64,000 bases of DNA, from the NCBI RefSeq assembly GCF_000816145.1, contig NZ_CP007141.1, positions 434,001 through 498,000 of the forward strand, in the 5' to 3' direction. The notes beneath the pieces were generated by a model. It saw only the letters and a list, made by a program, of their open reading frames with translations. It was not told the origin of the DNA and did not search any database. This stretch comes from Pseudothermotoga hypogea DSM 11164 = NBRC 106472. GTDB lineage: Bacteria > Thermotogota > Thermotogae > Thermotogales > DSM-5069. A program made the position numbers and the translations under genes. Below are positions 1-9,167 of this stretch, piece by piece (positions within the stretch are counted from its first letter, which is position 1; each line of letters starts with the position of its first letter).

Positions 1-1193
1 GAGTACAGGGCGAGATCGAAATCCGCCTTCTTCAGCTTGGTGGTGAGACCTTCTGGACCTTGCACGTCGAGTTCAACTTGAATCCCCACGTTTTTCAGAT
101 AGAGTTTTATGTACTCTGCCATGTCCATGGCTTTCCTATCCGAAGACACCAAGAGCGTCAGCTTTTTGCCATCGTAATTGCTCTTTTTCAAAAGTTCCTT
201 CGCCATGGAAACGTTCTGCTGAACAGGTCCAACGCTCTCATCGTAGACCGCTTTGGCCCTCTTTGGGATCAAACCGAGCGATGCAACGTCTGCGAGCCCA
301 CTGTAGACCTTTTCAACCAGTTCTCGGTAGTTCAACGCGTGTAGCACGGCCTTTCTGAAATTCACATCGTCCATGGGCAACTTTCTGTGGTTGAACAGAA
401 TCACATTTACGACTCCACCCTCGATGAGTGCCACCTTGACGTTCGGGTACTTGTTCGGATTCTCCATGATCTGCTTTGCGAGCTCGGGATCGAGGTTCCA
501 GAAGAGATAGTCGTAATCACCCTTCACAAGGCCGAGAAATCCCATCGTCTCGTCCTGAACGATGTGAAACACCATGCCGTCCAACTGTTTCGGGGCGTCG
601 GGATGATCCTTGAAGAATTTCATGACCACACTCTGCGGTGTGAGTTTTTCGAACATGAGCACACCGCTACCGATAGGTCTTTCGATGTTCGGAAATTCGA
701 GCGGTTTTTCGATCTTCTCCCACACTGACTTTGGAATTATGGGTATCGCCATGGGTGCGAAGGAGAGCATCGACACGTTCATCGTTCTGAACTTGAGCTT
801 GACGGTCTTCTCATCGATCTTCTCAGCACCCGTGAAATAGGCCAAGATGGGTCCCAACGGCAACCTCTTCTGAAGGATGTAGTTGAACGAGAACACCACA
901 TCGTCGGCGCTCACGGGTGAACCATCGTGAAACTTTCGATCCCTCAGCTTGAGGATCAGGCTGTTGTCCGAAAAGTCAACCTGAAAGTCTTCCGCGAGCG
1001 CACCGACGACTTGCCCTGATCGCTGGGTGAGCAACGTTTCGTAGAGGTAACCCACGACGATACGTTCGGCGGCGGATTTCACCAAGAAAGGATTCAGAGA
1101 TCTCACTTCTCCAAGGACAGCGACGTTCAGTTGCGAAGAAAAAACAAACGCAGAAATCAAAACCACCAGAGCGAGAAAGAGAAATCTCCTCAC
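1..1193 (-). CDS. ABC transporter substrate-binding protein, family 5 (peptide/oligosaccharide type), C-terminus cut off by window
   Basis: Reading the minus strand from a GTG at 1193 gives an open frame to the window edge, about 397 residues. It begins with a signal peptide ([20 protein letters not shown]) and continues with features of the SBP_bac_5 family: SLNPF near the N-terminus, [16 protein letters not shown] around residues 90-105, and a later [11 protein letters not shown] motif. Such proteins capture peptides or, in Thermotogales, often oligosaccharides outside the cell for an Opp/Dpp-type importer. The start is fixed by GGAGGG seven bases upstream, and a good promoter lies just before it. 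Partner permeases must lie beyond the window. The ligand cannot be told from sequence. Confidence 0.9.
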   Translation of the reverse strand, partial: MRRFLFLALVVLISAFVFSSQLNVAVLGEVRSLNPFLVKSAAERIVVGYLYETLLTQRSGQVVGALAEDFQVDFSDNSLILKLRDRKFHDGSPVSADDVVFSFNYILQKRLPLGPILAYFTGAEKIDEKTVKLKFRTMNVSMLSFAPMAIPIIPKSVWEKIEKPLEFPNIERPIGSGVLMFEKLTPQSVVMKFFKDHPDAPKQLDGMVFHIVQDETMGFLGLVKGDYDYLFWNLDPELAKQIMENPNKYPNVKVALIEGGVVNVILFNHRKLPMDDVNFRKAVLHALNYRELVEKVYSGLADVASLGLIPKRAKAVYDESVGPVQQNVSMAKELLKKSNYDGKKLTLLVSSDRKAMDMAEYIKLYLKNVGIQVELDVQGPEGLTTKLKKADFDLALY

Positions 1194-1227
1194 TGCGCAT
1201 CCCTCCTCACAGAATTTGTCTGTTATC

Positions 1228-1256
1228 ATTATAAGTGGAGGTGTTCGACTTTGCAA
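1228..1256 (-). promoter_or_regulatory. Promoter of the family 5 binding-protein gene (TTGCAA-17-TATAAT)
   Basis: On the minus strand TTGCAA (1256-1251) and a perfect TATAAT (1233-1228) are separated by 17 bases. The element lies on top of the ribosome site and start codon of the plus-strand OsmC gene. Confidence 0.7.
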
Positions 1257-1664
1257 ACCGAATGGCTCGGCAAAATGACTTTTCTGGCACACACCGATTC
1301 TGGAAGGCAAGTCTTGATGGACGCGAAAAAGGAAAGCGGAGGACTTTCAGCCGGTCCCAGCCCGATGGAATTGGTTCTCGTCGCACTCACAGGTTGCACT
1401 GGAATGGATGTCGTCTCGATCCTCTCGAAGATGAAAGTGCTCGATGAGGTCGAAAGCTTCAGGATGGAAGTTTCTTCCGAACGCGCTCAGGATCATCCGA
1501 AGGTGTACACCAAGATCCACCTCAAGTACATCTTCAAGTTCAAGAACCAGCCTTTCAAGGAGCAGGTCGAAAAGGCCGTTCAACTGTCACAGGAAAAGTA
1601 CTGCAGCGTCGCTGGAATGTTGAAGAAAGCTGCTGAGCTGACCTACGAGATCGTCTACGAGTAG
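1251..1664 (+). CDS. OsmC/Ohr family protein
   Basis: A 137-residue OsmC-fold protein, probably a thiol peroxidase acting on organic hydroperoxides. The two family cysteines are visible, in the helix motif [13 protein letters not shown] (about residues 45-57) and in [10 protein letters not shown] near residue 115. Length and sequence are very close to the small Thermotoga OsmC protein. The TTG at 1251 is chosen as start because GGAGGTG lies seven bases before it and the protein then starts like its homologues; upstream in-frame codons would read into the opposite-strand gene. It heads a plus-strand run, with the macro-domain gene eight bases downstream. Confidence 0.88.
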   Translation: MQTEWLGKMTFLAHTDSGRQVLMDAKKESGGLSAGPSPMELVLVALTGCTGMDVVSILSKMKVLDEVESFRMEVSSERAQDHPKVYTKIHLKYIFKFKNQPFKEQVEKAVQLSQEKYCSVAGMLKKAAELTYEIVYE

Positions 1665-1672
1665 GTGGTGCG

Positions 1673-2227
1673 ATGCTCCTGAAGAGTTTCACCTTTCAGG
1701 GCACTGTCATCGAAATCGTTCAGGACGACATAACCAAACAGGACACCGAGGCGATCGTAAACGCCGCCAATTCCTATCTGAAACACGGCGGAGGTGTCGC
1801 GGCAGCAATCGTGCGCGCGGGAGGGGAAGAGATCCAAAGAGAAAGCGATGAATACGTGAAGACGCACGGGCCGGTTCCCGTCTCGCAAGTCGCCGTGACG
1901 AAGGCTGGAAGACTGAAGGCAAAGTACGTGTTGCACGTCGTCGGACCACGCTGGGGCGAAGGGAACGAGCACGAAAAGCTTTACATGGCGGTGCAAAACG
2001 TTCTCAAAAAAGCCGAAGAGCTATCGCTCAGCTCGATCAGCATTCCAGCCATAAGCAGTGGTATTTTCGGTTTTCCGAAGGATCAGTGCGCGGAGGTTTT
2101 CTGCAGAGCCATCAGAGATTTTCTCGAAGAGCATCAAAACACGTCTTTGAAGCTCGTAAGACTCTGCAACATAGACGAAGAAACAAGTAAGATTTTCCTG
2201 TCGGTCTTTGAGAAGTACTGGAGGTGA
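1673..2227 (+). CDS. Macro-domain protein (ADP-ribose-1''-phosphate / O-acetyl-ADP-ribose processing)
   Basis: A 184-residue single macro domain. The ligand-loop motifs are clear: IVNAANSYLKHGGGVAAAI at about residues 30-48 and the second loop IPAISSGIFGFPKDQCAEV at about 121-139. Members bind ADP-ribose and many hydrolyse ADP-ribose-1''-phosphate, O-acetyl-ADP-ribose or ADP-ribosyl-protein bonds; the exact substrate is not predictable here. It starts at ATG eight bases after the OsmC stop, with GGTGG as ribosome site, and its stop is followed after four bases by the DUF1844 gene, so the three probably share a transcript. Confidence 0.9.
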   Translation: MLLKSFTFQGTVIEIVQDDITKQDTEAIVNAANSYLKHGGGVAAAIVRAGGEEIQRESDEYVKTHGPVPVSQVAVTKAGRLKAKYVLHVVGPRWGEGNEHEKLYMAVQNVLKKAEELSLSSISIPAISSGIFGFPKDQCAEVFCRAIRDFLEEHQNTSLKLVRLCNIDEETSKIFLSVFEKYWR

Positions 2228-2231
2228 GAGG

Positions 2232-2528
2232 GTGCAGGAGGAAGAAAAGGAAACAGTGAAACTCTCGATGGAACAGCTCATAATCCTTTTCTTCAACACG
2301 ATCGCGGCGCGTTGCTGGGCGAGGCTCGGTCTCACGAGGGACGAGTATGGAGAGTTGAGACAGGACTTGAAGGAAGCGCGTCTGGGAATCGACGTGCTGG
2401 ACGCCGTGCTCAGGGTAATCGAGGACGAATTGGACGATGAAATCAAGAGAGAGCTCGAAGGAGTTGTCGCAAACTTGAAACTGAACTACGTCAATCAATA
2501 CAGCAAATCGAAAGAGGCGAAATCATGA
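2232..2528 (+). CDS. DUF1844 family small protein
   Basis: A 98-residue acidic, mostly helical protein of the DUF1844 type, usually found next to housekeeping genes and of unknown function. A hydrophobic helix (about residues 14-27) is followed by charged helices. The GTG at 2232 is preferred because GGAGGTGA lies directly upstream; a longer TTG start at 2208 would overlap the macro-domain gene and lacks a ribosome site. The stop overlaps the ychF ATG by four bases, indicating translational coupling. Confidence 0.75.
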   Translation: MQEEEKETVKLSMEQLIILFFNTIAARCWARLGLTRDEYGELRQDLKEARLGIDVLDAVLRVIEDELDDEIKRELEGVVANLKLNYVNQYSKSKEAKS

Positions 2529-3610
2529 AGAAGGCTGGCATCGTTGGACTTCCAAACAGTGGAAAATCGACCCTCTTCAACGCGCTCACGAACCAAAACG
2601 TTCCCGCCGAGAAGTACCCGTTCTGCACCATAGATCCCAATGTGGGCGTGCTCGTCGTCGAGGATGAAAGACTCAACAAGCTCGCACAGTTGGAGGGTTC
2701 AAAGGACAAAGTCCACCCCTTCTTCCACATCGTGGACATCGCAGGCCTTGTCAAAGGTGCGAGCAAGGGCGAAGGTTTGGGAAACCAGTTTTTGGACCAC
2801 ATAAGTAAGGTCGATATGATATTCCACGTCGTGAGATGTTTCAAGATCGACGATGTCTCTCATCCCATGGGAAGTGTTGATCCTGCACGAGACATCGAGG
2901 TCGTCGAGATCGAACTGATGTTGAAGGACCTCGAGACGGTGAATAGGAGAATCGAGAAGATTGCGAAGCAAGCAAAAACGGGTGATGAAAATGCTCGCTT
3001 CGAGCTGTATTTTCTTGAACGCTTGAAGCATCATTTGGAATCTGGGAAACCGGCAAGGACTCTGGAAAGAAACGAGCAAGAACAAATTGTTCTCGATTCG
3101 CTGTTCTTGCTCTCAGAAAAACCTGTCATATACGTTGCGAACGTCGATGAATGGGGCTTGGAACAGGAACTGGACAAGATCGTCGAGAAGATGGCGAAAG
3201 AAAGATCTTCTGAAGCTATCGTTGTGAACGCACAGGTAGAATGCGAAGTGAGGGAGCTTCCCTTTGACGAAGCGAAAGAGTTGCTTTCGGCGTACGGTTT
3301 CGAAGAGGGTCTCAAAAAGAGATTTCTCGATCACATCAAGCGAGCTCTCAGGCTCATCTGTTTTCTCACGGCGACCAAGAACGAGGCTCGAAGCTGGTTG
3401 ATTCCGGAAGGAACCACGGCGTACGACGCCGCCGGCTTGATACATTCAGACATCCAAAAGGGCTTCATCAAGGCTGAGGTCATCGCTTTCGAAGAACTCC
3501 TTCGCTATTCTTCGTTCAAAGAAGCGCGCGAAGCGGGAGCTGTCAAATTTCATGGCAAAGATTACGTGATCAGGGAGGGAGACGTTGTCCATTTTCTGTT
3601 CCATGCTTGA
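2525..3610 (+). CDS. ychF: Ribosome-binding ATPase YchF (Obg family)
   Basis: A 361-residue YchF/OLA1 P-loop NTPase. The G1 loop GLPNSGKST is at residues 8-16, G3 is DIAGLVKGA near 74-82, and the G4 position reads NVDE instead of NKxD, the known change that makes YchF prefer ATP. A coiled-coil insertion follows (about 130-200) and the C-terminus is a TGS domain ending in HGKDYVIREGDVVHFLF. Length is standard. YchF associates with ribosomes and affects translation-linked stress responses. It overlaps the DUF1844 gene at its start and the DUF212 gene at its end. Confidence 0.97.
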   Translation: MKKAGIVGLPNSGKSTLFNALTNQNVPAEKYPFCTIDPNVGVLVVEDERLNKLAQLEGSKDKVHPFFHIVDIAGLVKGASKGEGLGNQFLDHISKVDMIFHVVRCFKIDDVSHPMGSVDPARDIEVVEIELMLKDLETVNRRIEKIAKQAKTGDENARFELYFLERLKHHLESGKPARTLERNEQEQIVLDSLFLLSEKPVIYVANVDEWGLEQELDKIVEKMAKERSSEAIVVNAQVECEVRELPFDEAKELLSAYGFEEGLKKRFLDHIKRALRLICFLTATKNEARSWLIPEGTTAYDAAGLIHSDIQKGFIKAEVIAFEELLRYSSFKEAREAGAVKFHGKDYVIREGDVVHFLFHA

Positions 3611-3962
3611 TCTGTTCAAGAACACACCACTTGTAGCTACAGTACTTTCTTTTTTGACCGCTCAGCTCATAAAGATCATCACACACCGCAGTTTGAAAGC
3701 CTTCAAGAAGTACGGTGGGATGCCTTCAGGTCACGCCGCGGCGATGTCCGGGCTGGCTTTTACACTTGGCAGGTGTGTCGGATACTCATCGCCCATCACC
3801 GCGGTTGCAGTTGCTTTACTTATGGTCGTGGTCTCAGACGCGGTCAATCTAAGGCCGTACGTTCGTGAAGATCTGGGGCACAGTTGGATCGAAGCCTTCG
3901 CTGGGATCGGTGTTGGTTTCCTTGTTTCACACCTTTTGCCTGCAAGGATTCCACTCTGGTGA
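3603..3962 (+). CDS. DUF212 / divergent PAP2-family membrane protein (YuiD-like)
   Basis: A 119-residue membrane protein with about four hydrophobic segments. It carries the family signature GGMPSGHAAAMSGLAF (residues 35-50), which resembles the acid-phosphatase/haloperoxidase loop, and a later LGHSWIEAFAGIGVG. Members average about 150 residues, so this is a short version; the loop between the last two helices is trimmed. The ATG at 3603 lies inside the ychF coding end. Enzyme activity for this group is unproven. The yifB start follows twelve bases downstream. Confidence 0.8.
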   Translation: MLDLFKNTPLVATVLSFLTAQLIKIITHRSLKAFKKYGGMPSGHAAAMSGLAFTLGRCVGYSSPITAVAVALLMVVVSDAVNLRPYVREDLGHSWIEAFAGIGVGFLVSHLLPARIPLW

Positions 3963-3974
3963 AGGAGGATAGAA

Positions 3975-5480
3975 ATGCCTGCGAAGCTCTCCTCTGCAAC
4001 GCTCGTGGGATTGAACGTGTCTTTGGTCGAGGTTGAGGTCGACATAGACAAAAAAAGCGTGATACACGATGTGGATATCGTCGGTCTGGGGGACACGGCC
4101 GTCAAGGAGAGTAAAAAGAGGATCAAGAGTGCGCTGAAAAATTCCGGTTTCGACTTTCCTCACGGCAAAATCGTGGTGAACCTCGCACCGGCCGATTTGA
4201 AAAAGGAAGGATCTCTGTTAGATCTTCCAATGGCTATGGGAATACTTCAAGCCTGTGGACATTTGAACGAGTGCGATTTTCTGTGCGTGGGTGAGCTGTC
4301 TCTGGATGGACACATCAGAAAGGTCAAAGGTGTTCTCACGATCCTCGCACAGCTGTCGAAAGAAGGTTTCTCGAAACCGATCGTCGTTCCAAAGGAGAAC
4401 GAGACGGAAGCCAAGATGGTGAAAAACCTTAAGGTCTTTTGCTTTGAGCACATCAAAGAACTCGTTGAGTTCATGAACGGACTCGTCAAGTACGAACCAG
4501 TGAAGTTCGAAGGTCTGCCACCATTCTCCTACGATGAAGATGTAGATTTCGCTGACGTGAAAGGTCAAACGTTGGCGAAAAGGGCGCTCGAGGTCGCAGC
4601 CGCTGGAGCGCACAACGTGCTCATGAAAGGAAGCCCCGGTGCGGGAAAAACGATGCTCGCCAGACGTATCTGTACGATTCTTCCACCGCTTTCCGATGAG
4701 GAAGCCTTGGAAGTGCTGACGATTTACAGCGCCGTTGGACAAGCGGATATCAAAAAACTCTCCAGGCCATTCCGCGCTCCACACCACACGGCTTCAACTG
4801 TTGCGATCATAGGTGGCGGAAACGATGCCAGGCCTGGAGAGATCAGTCTGGCCCACAATGGTGTTTTGTTTTTGGACGAATTTCCCGAGTTTCGACGTGA
4901 CGTGATTGAGGCACTCAGACAACCTCTGGAAGAAGGTTTCGTCACGGTTGCGAGGGCGAAAACGACGGTGACCTACCCATCGAGGTTCATGCTCGTCGCC
5001 GCGATGAATCCTTGTCCGTGTGGAAACTACGGTGATCCGAAGGCGGTATGCAACTGTTCACCTTATGACATCGTCAGGTACAACAAGAAGGTCTCCGGGC
5101 CGATACTCGACAGGATAGACATTCTCGTTCAACTTCCAAGACTCGAACCTGAGGAATATTTTTCGAAGAATTCCTCAGAGAAGAGTGAAAGGATTCGAGA
5201 AAGAGTGATCAAGGCCAGAGAGATCCAAAAGAGAAGGTACAGAGAAATCGGCATTTCGACCAACTCGCAGTTGAACGCAAAACTGATCAAGAGATTCGTC
5301 CAGCTCGACGAGAAAACCGAAGAACTGTTGAAGTTGACGGTGTCGAGGTACAACCTCTCCGCAAGATCCATCGACAAGATACTGAAGGTGGCCAGAACGA
5401 TCGCAGATCTGGAGGGTTCTGAGGCTCTGAACTACAAGCACGTGGCGGAGGCGATCCAGTACAAGCTGCAACAGGAATGA
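3975..5480 (+). CDS. YifB/ComM family AAA+ ATPase (Mg-chelatase-like)
   Basis: A 501-residue protein with the three-part ComM layout: an N-terminal ChlI/Lon-protease-like fold (about 1-170), a central AAA+ module with Walker A GSPGAGKTM near 218 and Walker B GVLFLDEFPEF near 294, then the Mg_chelatase_C region with the cysteine cluster NPCPCGNYGD. In Gram-negative bacteria ComM is a helicase promoting branch migration during natural transformation, which is compatible with competence described in some Thermotogales, but the role here is inferred from family only. AGGAGG precedes the ATG. Confidence 0.92.
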   Translation: MPAKLSSATLVGLNVSLVEVEVDIDKKSVIHDVDIVGLGDTAVKESKKRIKSALKNSGFDFPHGKIVVNLAPADLKKEGSLLDLPMAMGILQACGHLNECDFLCVGELSLDGHIRKVKGVLTILAQLSKEGFSKPIVVPKENETEAKMVKNLKVFCFEHIKELVEFMNGLVKYEPVKFEGLPPFSYDEDVDFADVKGQTLAKRALEVAAAGAHNVLMKGSPGAGKTMLARRICTILPPLSDEEALEVLTIYSAVGQADIKKLSRPFRAPHHTASTVAIIGGGNDARPGEISLAHNGVLFLDEFPEFRRDVIEALRQPLEEGFVTVARAKTTVTYPSRFMLVAAMNPCPCGNYGDPKAVCNCSPYDIVRYNKKVSGPILDRIDILVQLPRLEPEEYFSKNSSEKSERIRERVIKAREIQKRRYREIGISTNSQLNAKLIKRFVQLDEKTEELLKLTVSRYNLSARSIDKILKVARTIADLEGSEALNYKHVAEAIQYKLQQE

Positions 5481-5502
5481 TATAATTCATTGCGGTGATC
5501 GC

Positions 5503-5946
5503 ATGGACTGGATGATAGTTTACTTCACACGCACCGGCAATTGTGAGCGCATTGCCAAGAAGCTCGCGGAGACGACGGGTTATCCCGCGCTACGAATGAT
5601 TGACGATGTGAACTGGTCGGGCTTCTTCGGTTTCATGAAGGCTGGTTTCTACGCACTCACAGGAAAGCGAACCAAGATCAAGGTTGAGGGCAAGCTTGAA
5701 TCTGATCGCATTGTTCTGATCACACCGATCTGGGCAGGTTCCATCACACCTGCGGCGAAGTCGTTCTTGGACCATTTCGATCCTTCTAAGGTCCTGCTCG
5801 TGACCGTTTCGGAGGTGACGAAACCGCAGGACGTGTACAGGTCTTTGAAGAGGAAGTACAATCTTCTGGGTGTTCATGGTTTCAATCGGCAAGTCGACGA
5901 GGATAAATCGATAAAAGAGTTGGCCGAAAAGTTGCAGAGAGTTTGA
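5503..5946 (+). CDS. Flavodoxin-like protein
   Basis: A 147-residue flavodoxin fold. The FMN phosphate loop is YFTRTGNCERIA (residues 5-16) and the second loop TPIWAGSITPAAKSFLD (about 84-100) matches the flavin-stacking region. It could serve as a low-potential electron carrier or a flavodoxin-type reductase; no fused partner domain is present. A -10-like TATAAT at 5481-5486, only 17 bases before the ATG, suggests its own promoter with a very short leader, although the -35 match is poor. Confidence 0.82.
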   Translation: MDWMIVYFTRTGNCERIAKKLAETTGYPALRMIDDVNWSGFFGFMKAGFYALTGKRTKIKVEGKLESDRIVLITPIWAGSITPAAKSFLDHFDPSKVLLVTVSEVTKPQDVYRSLKRKYNLLGVHGFNRQVDEDKSIKELAEKLQRV

Positions 5947-5962
5947 AGATCTTTTTTGACCC

Positions 5963-5991
5963 TTGAAAATGTCTCGGACCTGTGGTAAGAT
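5963..5991 (+). promoter_or_regulatory. Promoter of the tRNA cluster (TTGAAA-17-TAAGAT)
   Basis: TTGAAA at 5963-5968 and TAAGAT at 5986-5991 are 17 bases apart, about 25 bases ahead of the first tRNA. The same hexamer pair occurs in front of the barrel-protein gene near 17.5 kb. Confidence 0.65.
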
Positions 5992-6014
5992 CTAAGTTGC
6001 ACTGTCGACTGGTT

Positions 6015-6090
6015 GACCCGCTAGCTCAGCAGGCAGAGCACCTGACTTTTAATCAGGGGGTCCTGGGTTCGAGTCCCAGGCGGGTCACCA
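6015..6090 (+). tRNA. tRNA-Lys (anticodon TTT)
   Basis: A full cloverleaf is visible: acceptor arms GACCCGC / GCGGGTC, anticodon stem CCTGA / TCAGG with loop CTTTTAA giving anticodon TTT, and a T arm with GGTTCGAGTCC. The CCA end is encoded. Confidence 0.97.
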
Positions 6091-6092
6091 GG

Positions 6093-6180
6093 GCGAGAGT
6101 GGCGGAACTGGCAGACGCGCTGGACTTAGAATCCAGTGGGCGATGAGTCCGTGTGGGTTCAAGTCCCACCTCTCGCACCA
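6093..6180 (+). tRNA. tRNA-Leu (anticodon TAG)
   Basis: A class II tRNA with acceptor arms GCGAGAG / CTCTCGC, anticodon stem CTGGA / TCCAG with loop CTTAGAA (anticodon TAG), a long variable arm (about 6146-6151, GGGCGATGAGTCC region) and an encoded CCA. It starts two bases after the Lys tRNA. Confidence 0.97.
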
Positions 6181-6184
6181 GATT

Positions 6185-6259
6185 GCGGGCGTAGCTCAGC
6201 GGTAGAGCGTCTGCTTGCCAAGCAGAAGGTCGCGGGTTCGAAACCCGTCGCCCGCTCCA
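6185..6259 (+). tRNA. tRNA-Gly (anticodon GCC)
   Basis: Acceptor arms are GCGGGCG / CGCCCGC, the anticodon stem is TCTGC / GCAGA with loop TTGCCAA (anticodon GCC), and CCA is encoded. It is the third member of the cluster and lies just ahead of the terminator. Confidence 0.97.
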
Positions 6260-6263
6260 AGAT

Positions 6264-6288
6264 AAACCCCCTGCATCGCAGGGGGTTT
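6264..6288 (+). terminator. Intrinsic terminator of the tRNA cluster
   Basis: An 11-bp perfect stem AAACCCCCTGC / GCAGGGGGTTT with a three-base loop is followed by a T-rich tail. It separates the tRNAs from uvrA. The roughly 100 bases from here to the uvrA start hold nothing else I can identify. Confidence 0.92.
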
Positions 6289-6393
6289 TATTTCGTTGAG
6301 CCTGGCCGGGTTTGATGTTAAGACAATTTTCAAGCAGTTTCAACATCGTTTCACCGTCTGTGGAAGATAATCGTTCGTGGAGGGAGTACCACT

Positions 6394-9162
6394 TTGAACT
6401 CCATCAGGATAAAGGGCGCACGTGTGCACAATCTGAAGAGTATTGATGTTGAGATACCAAAGAACACGATAACCGTCATAACGGGTGTCTCTGGTTCTGG
6501 CAAGTCTTCCCTCGCGATGGACACTATCTACGCTGAAGGCCAGAGGAGGTACTTGGAATCGCTTTCGGCCTACGCCAGACAGTTCCTCGGGGAATTGAAG
6601 AAACCTGATGTGGACAACATAGAAGGCTTGTCCCCAGCGATCGCGATAGATCAGAAAAGCGCATCGCACAATCCACGCTCCACGGTGGGCACTACGACGG
6701 AGATATACGATCATTTAAGGGTGCTCTTCGCCAAGATTGGAGAACCCCATTGTCCCTCCTGCGGCAGATCCGTGGAGAAGAAGAGCATAGATGAGATCGT
6801 CAAAGATGTTTTTTCGAGGTTTCCGCAATCATCACGCATCTACGTGCTTTCTCCCATCGCAATCGACAAAAAGGGTACCTTCAAAAAGGAACTGCAGAAT
6901 CTCGCCTCGAAAGGTTTCGTACGCGTCGAAGTCGATGGACAACTGTTCAGAATAGAGGAAGTTGGTGAACTCGACAAGAACAAACGTCACACGATCAAGC
7001 TTGTCGTGGACAGGCTTGTTCTGGAGGAAACGGAAAGACACAGAATTGCAGACGATATAGAAATAGCCTTCAGAGAGAGCAACGGATTCGTCGAGATCAG
7101 GAACGTTGACACGAACGAAAGCCTCATGTTCAGCGAGCACATGATGTGTCCAGTCTGCGGCATAGGACTTCCCGAGATAAATCCGAAGCTCTTCTCCTTC
7201 AACAATCCCTACGGTGCGTGCCCGAACTGTCACGGCTTAGGTTACAATCTCCAAATAGACCCCTCGCTCGTGGTCAACGAGAATCTCAGTATAGAGGAAG
7301 GTGCGCTTCTTCCCTTCGGCCAAAGCGAGTACTACATGCCCATTCTCAGAAAGATAGTGAAGATGTTTGGTGCGTCCAGTAAAGTGCCTTTCAAAGAATT
7401 GCCCACCATCGTTCAGGAGGCACTCCTTTACGGATACGCGGACTTCGAGGGTGCGGTGAATTTCCTCGAAAGACGTTACGAGCAGACCGCATCCGAAGAC
7501 ATCAAGCAGTGGATCGAAAAGAACTTCATCGTTCAAAAGGTGTGCCCTGTCTGCAACGGTAACAGGCTCAAACCTGAGGCACTCGCCGTCACCATAAGGG
7601 GACTCAACATCATCGATGTGACCAATTTGACGATCGAAAAAGCTTACAGTTTCTTTGAAGAGCTGCAAAACTCTCTCACAGACAGAGAAACCAAAATCGT
7701 GGGAGATTTGCTGATTGAGATAAAGAAAAGGCTTCAGTTCATGCTCGATGTAGGACTGGGCTATCTCACGCTCTCAAGGCCTGTGAACACCCTTTCCGGT
7801 GGAGAGGCACAGAGGATCAGGCTCGCCACTCAGATCGGCTCTGGACTCACCGGCGTCACATACGTTTTGGACGAGCCGACCATCGGGTTGCACCAGAGGG
7901 ACAACCTCAGGTTGATAAACACGCTGAAGAAACTGAAAGACCTTGGAAACACCGTGATCGTTGTCGAACACGATGAAGAGATCATAAGGAGCGCAGATTA
8001 CATAGTCGATCTTGGCCCGTACGGTGGAGAACGCGGAGGCAAGGTCGTATTCGCAGGCACGGTGCAACGCTTGATCGACAATCCGGACGGATCTCTCACG
8101 GGACAATACCTTGCAGGGATCAAGAAGATAGAACATCCCGTGGCTCGTCGGAAAGGAAACGGAAAATTTCTGACGATCGTCGGCGCCAGACACAACAATT
8201 TGAAGAACATAACGGTGAGCTTCCCGCTCGGCACTTTCATATGTGTCACCGGCGTTTCTGGTTCGGGAAAATCTTCCTTGATCATAGACACACTCTATCC
8301 CGCCCTGATGAACGCCATCTACAGGACCAAACTTTTCGTGGGTGAACACGACAGAATAGAGGGTCTGGAGAACGTCGACAAAGTCATAGCGATAGATCAA
8401 TCGCCCATAGGTAGAACACCCAGAAGCAATCCGGCCACCTACACGAAAGTTTTCGACGATATCCGAGAACTCTTCGCGATGACCCCCGAAGCGAAGGCGA
8501 GGGGTTACACCAAAAGCAGGTTCAGTTTTAACTTGAAGGGTGGCAGGTGTGAAGCGTGTCAGGGACATGGCCTTGTGAAAATCGAAATGCTCTTTCTTCC
8601 TGATGTCTACGTCGAGTGCGATGTTTGTAAAGGAAAACGCTACAACGAAGAGACCCTGCAAGTGAGATACAGAGGAAAGAACATACACGAAGTGCTTGAG
8701 ATGTCTGTGGAAGAAGCCTTGGAGTTCTTCAGGAACGTTCCAACGATCTATAGAACCTTGAGCCTCCTCAACGAGGTTGGACTCGGTTACATAAAGCTCG
8801 GCCAGCCTGCCACAACCTTATCCGGAGGAGAAGCCCAGAGAATAAAGCTCGCTTCTGAGCTGAGGAAGATAGCGACGGGAAAGACCATCTACATCCTCGA
8901 CGAGCCAACGGTCGGCTTGCACTTTGAAGACGTCAAGAAACTCATCAACGTTTTGCACAGGCTCGTCGACAAGGGAAACACCGTGATCGTGATAGAACAC
9001 AATTTAGACGTTGTGAAAAACGCAGACTACATCATCGACCTCGGGCCCGAGGGTGGAGACGACGGAGGATATGTAATTGCCTGTGGTACACCTGAAGAAG
9101 TGGCGAAGGTGGAGGGCTCACACACAGGCAGGTTTCTCAGAAAAGTTCTGAATGCGGGGTGA
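6394..9162 (+). CDS. uvrA: Excinuclease ABC subunit A
   Basis: A 922-residue UvrA, the damage-recognition ATPase of nucleotide excision repair, which works as a dimer with UvrB. Two ABC ATPase modules are present, with Walker A loops GVSGSGKSS near residues 31-39 and again near 626. ABC signatures read LSGGEAQRI in both halves. Zinc-module cysteine pairs are visible (CPVCG...CPNC, CPVCNG, CEACQG...CDVCKG). The TTG start at 6394 is supported by GGAGGGAG nine bases upstream and the typical N-terminus. The stop overlaps the beginning of the next gene's leader, so uvrA, the PHP gene and tsaB are probably cotranscribed. Confidence 0.98.
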   Translation: MNSIRIKGARVHNLKSIDVEIPKNTITVITGVSGSGKSSLAMDTIYAEGQRRYLESLSAYARQFLGELKKPDVDNIEGLSPAIAIDQKSASHNPRSTVGTTTEIYDHLRVLFAKIGEPHCPSCGRSVEKKSIDEIVKDVFSRFPQSSRIYVLSPIAIDKKGTFKKELQNLASKGFVRVEVDGQLFRIEEVGELDKNKRHTIKLVVDRLVLEETERHRIADDIEIAFRESNGFVEIRNVDTNESLMFSEHMMCPVCGIGLPEINPKLFSFNNPYGACPNCHGLGYNLQIDPSLVVNENLSIEEGALLPFGQSEYYMPILRKIVKMFGASSKVPFKELPTIVQEALLYGYADFEGAVNFLERRYEQTASEDIKQWIEKNFIVQKVCPVCNGNRLKPEALAVTIRGLNIIDVTNLTIEKAYSFFEELQNSLTDRETKIVGDLLIEIKKRLQFMLDVGLGYLTLSRPVNTLSGGEAQRIRLATQIGSGLTGVTYVLDEPTIGLHQRDNLRLINTLKKLKDLGNTVIVVEHDEEIIRSADYIVDLGPYGGERGGKVVFAGTVQRLIDNPDGSLTGQYLAGIKKIEHPVARRKGNGKFLTIVGARHNNLKNITVSFPLGTFICVTGVSGSGKSSLIIDTLYPALMNAIYRTKLFVGEHDRIEGLENVDKVIAIDQSPIGRTPRSNPATYTKVFDDIRELFAMTPEAKARGYTKSRFSFNLKGGRCEACQGHGLVKIEMLFLPDVYVECDVCKGKRYNEETLQVRYRGKNIHEVLEMSVEEALEFFRNVPTIYRTLSLLNEVGLGYIKLGQPATTLSGGEAQRIKLASELRKIATGKTIYILDEPTVGLHFEDVKKLINVLHRLVDKGNTVIVIEHNLDVVKNADYIIDLGPEGGDDGGYVIACGTPEEVAKVEGSHTGRFLRKVLNAG

Positions 9163-9167
9163 TAGAT

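Noticed and set aside
6053-6346. 97-residue minus-strand ORF containing the VGLEPTRTHRPLD-like sequence
   Set aside because: It is the antisense translation of the three tRNAs; this motif is a well-known artefact of reading tRNA genes backwards.
7774-8688. 304-residue minus-strand ORF
   Set aside because: It lies wholly inside uvrA on the other strand; the uvrA frame is unambiguous.
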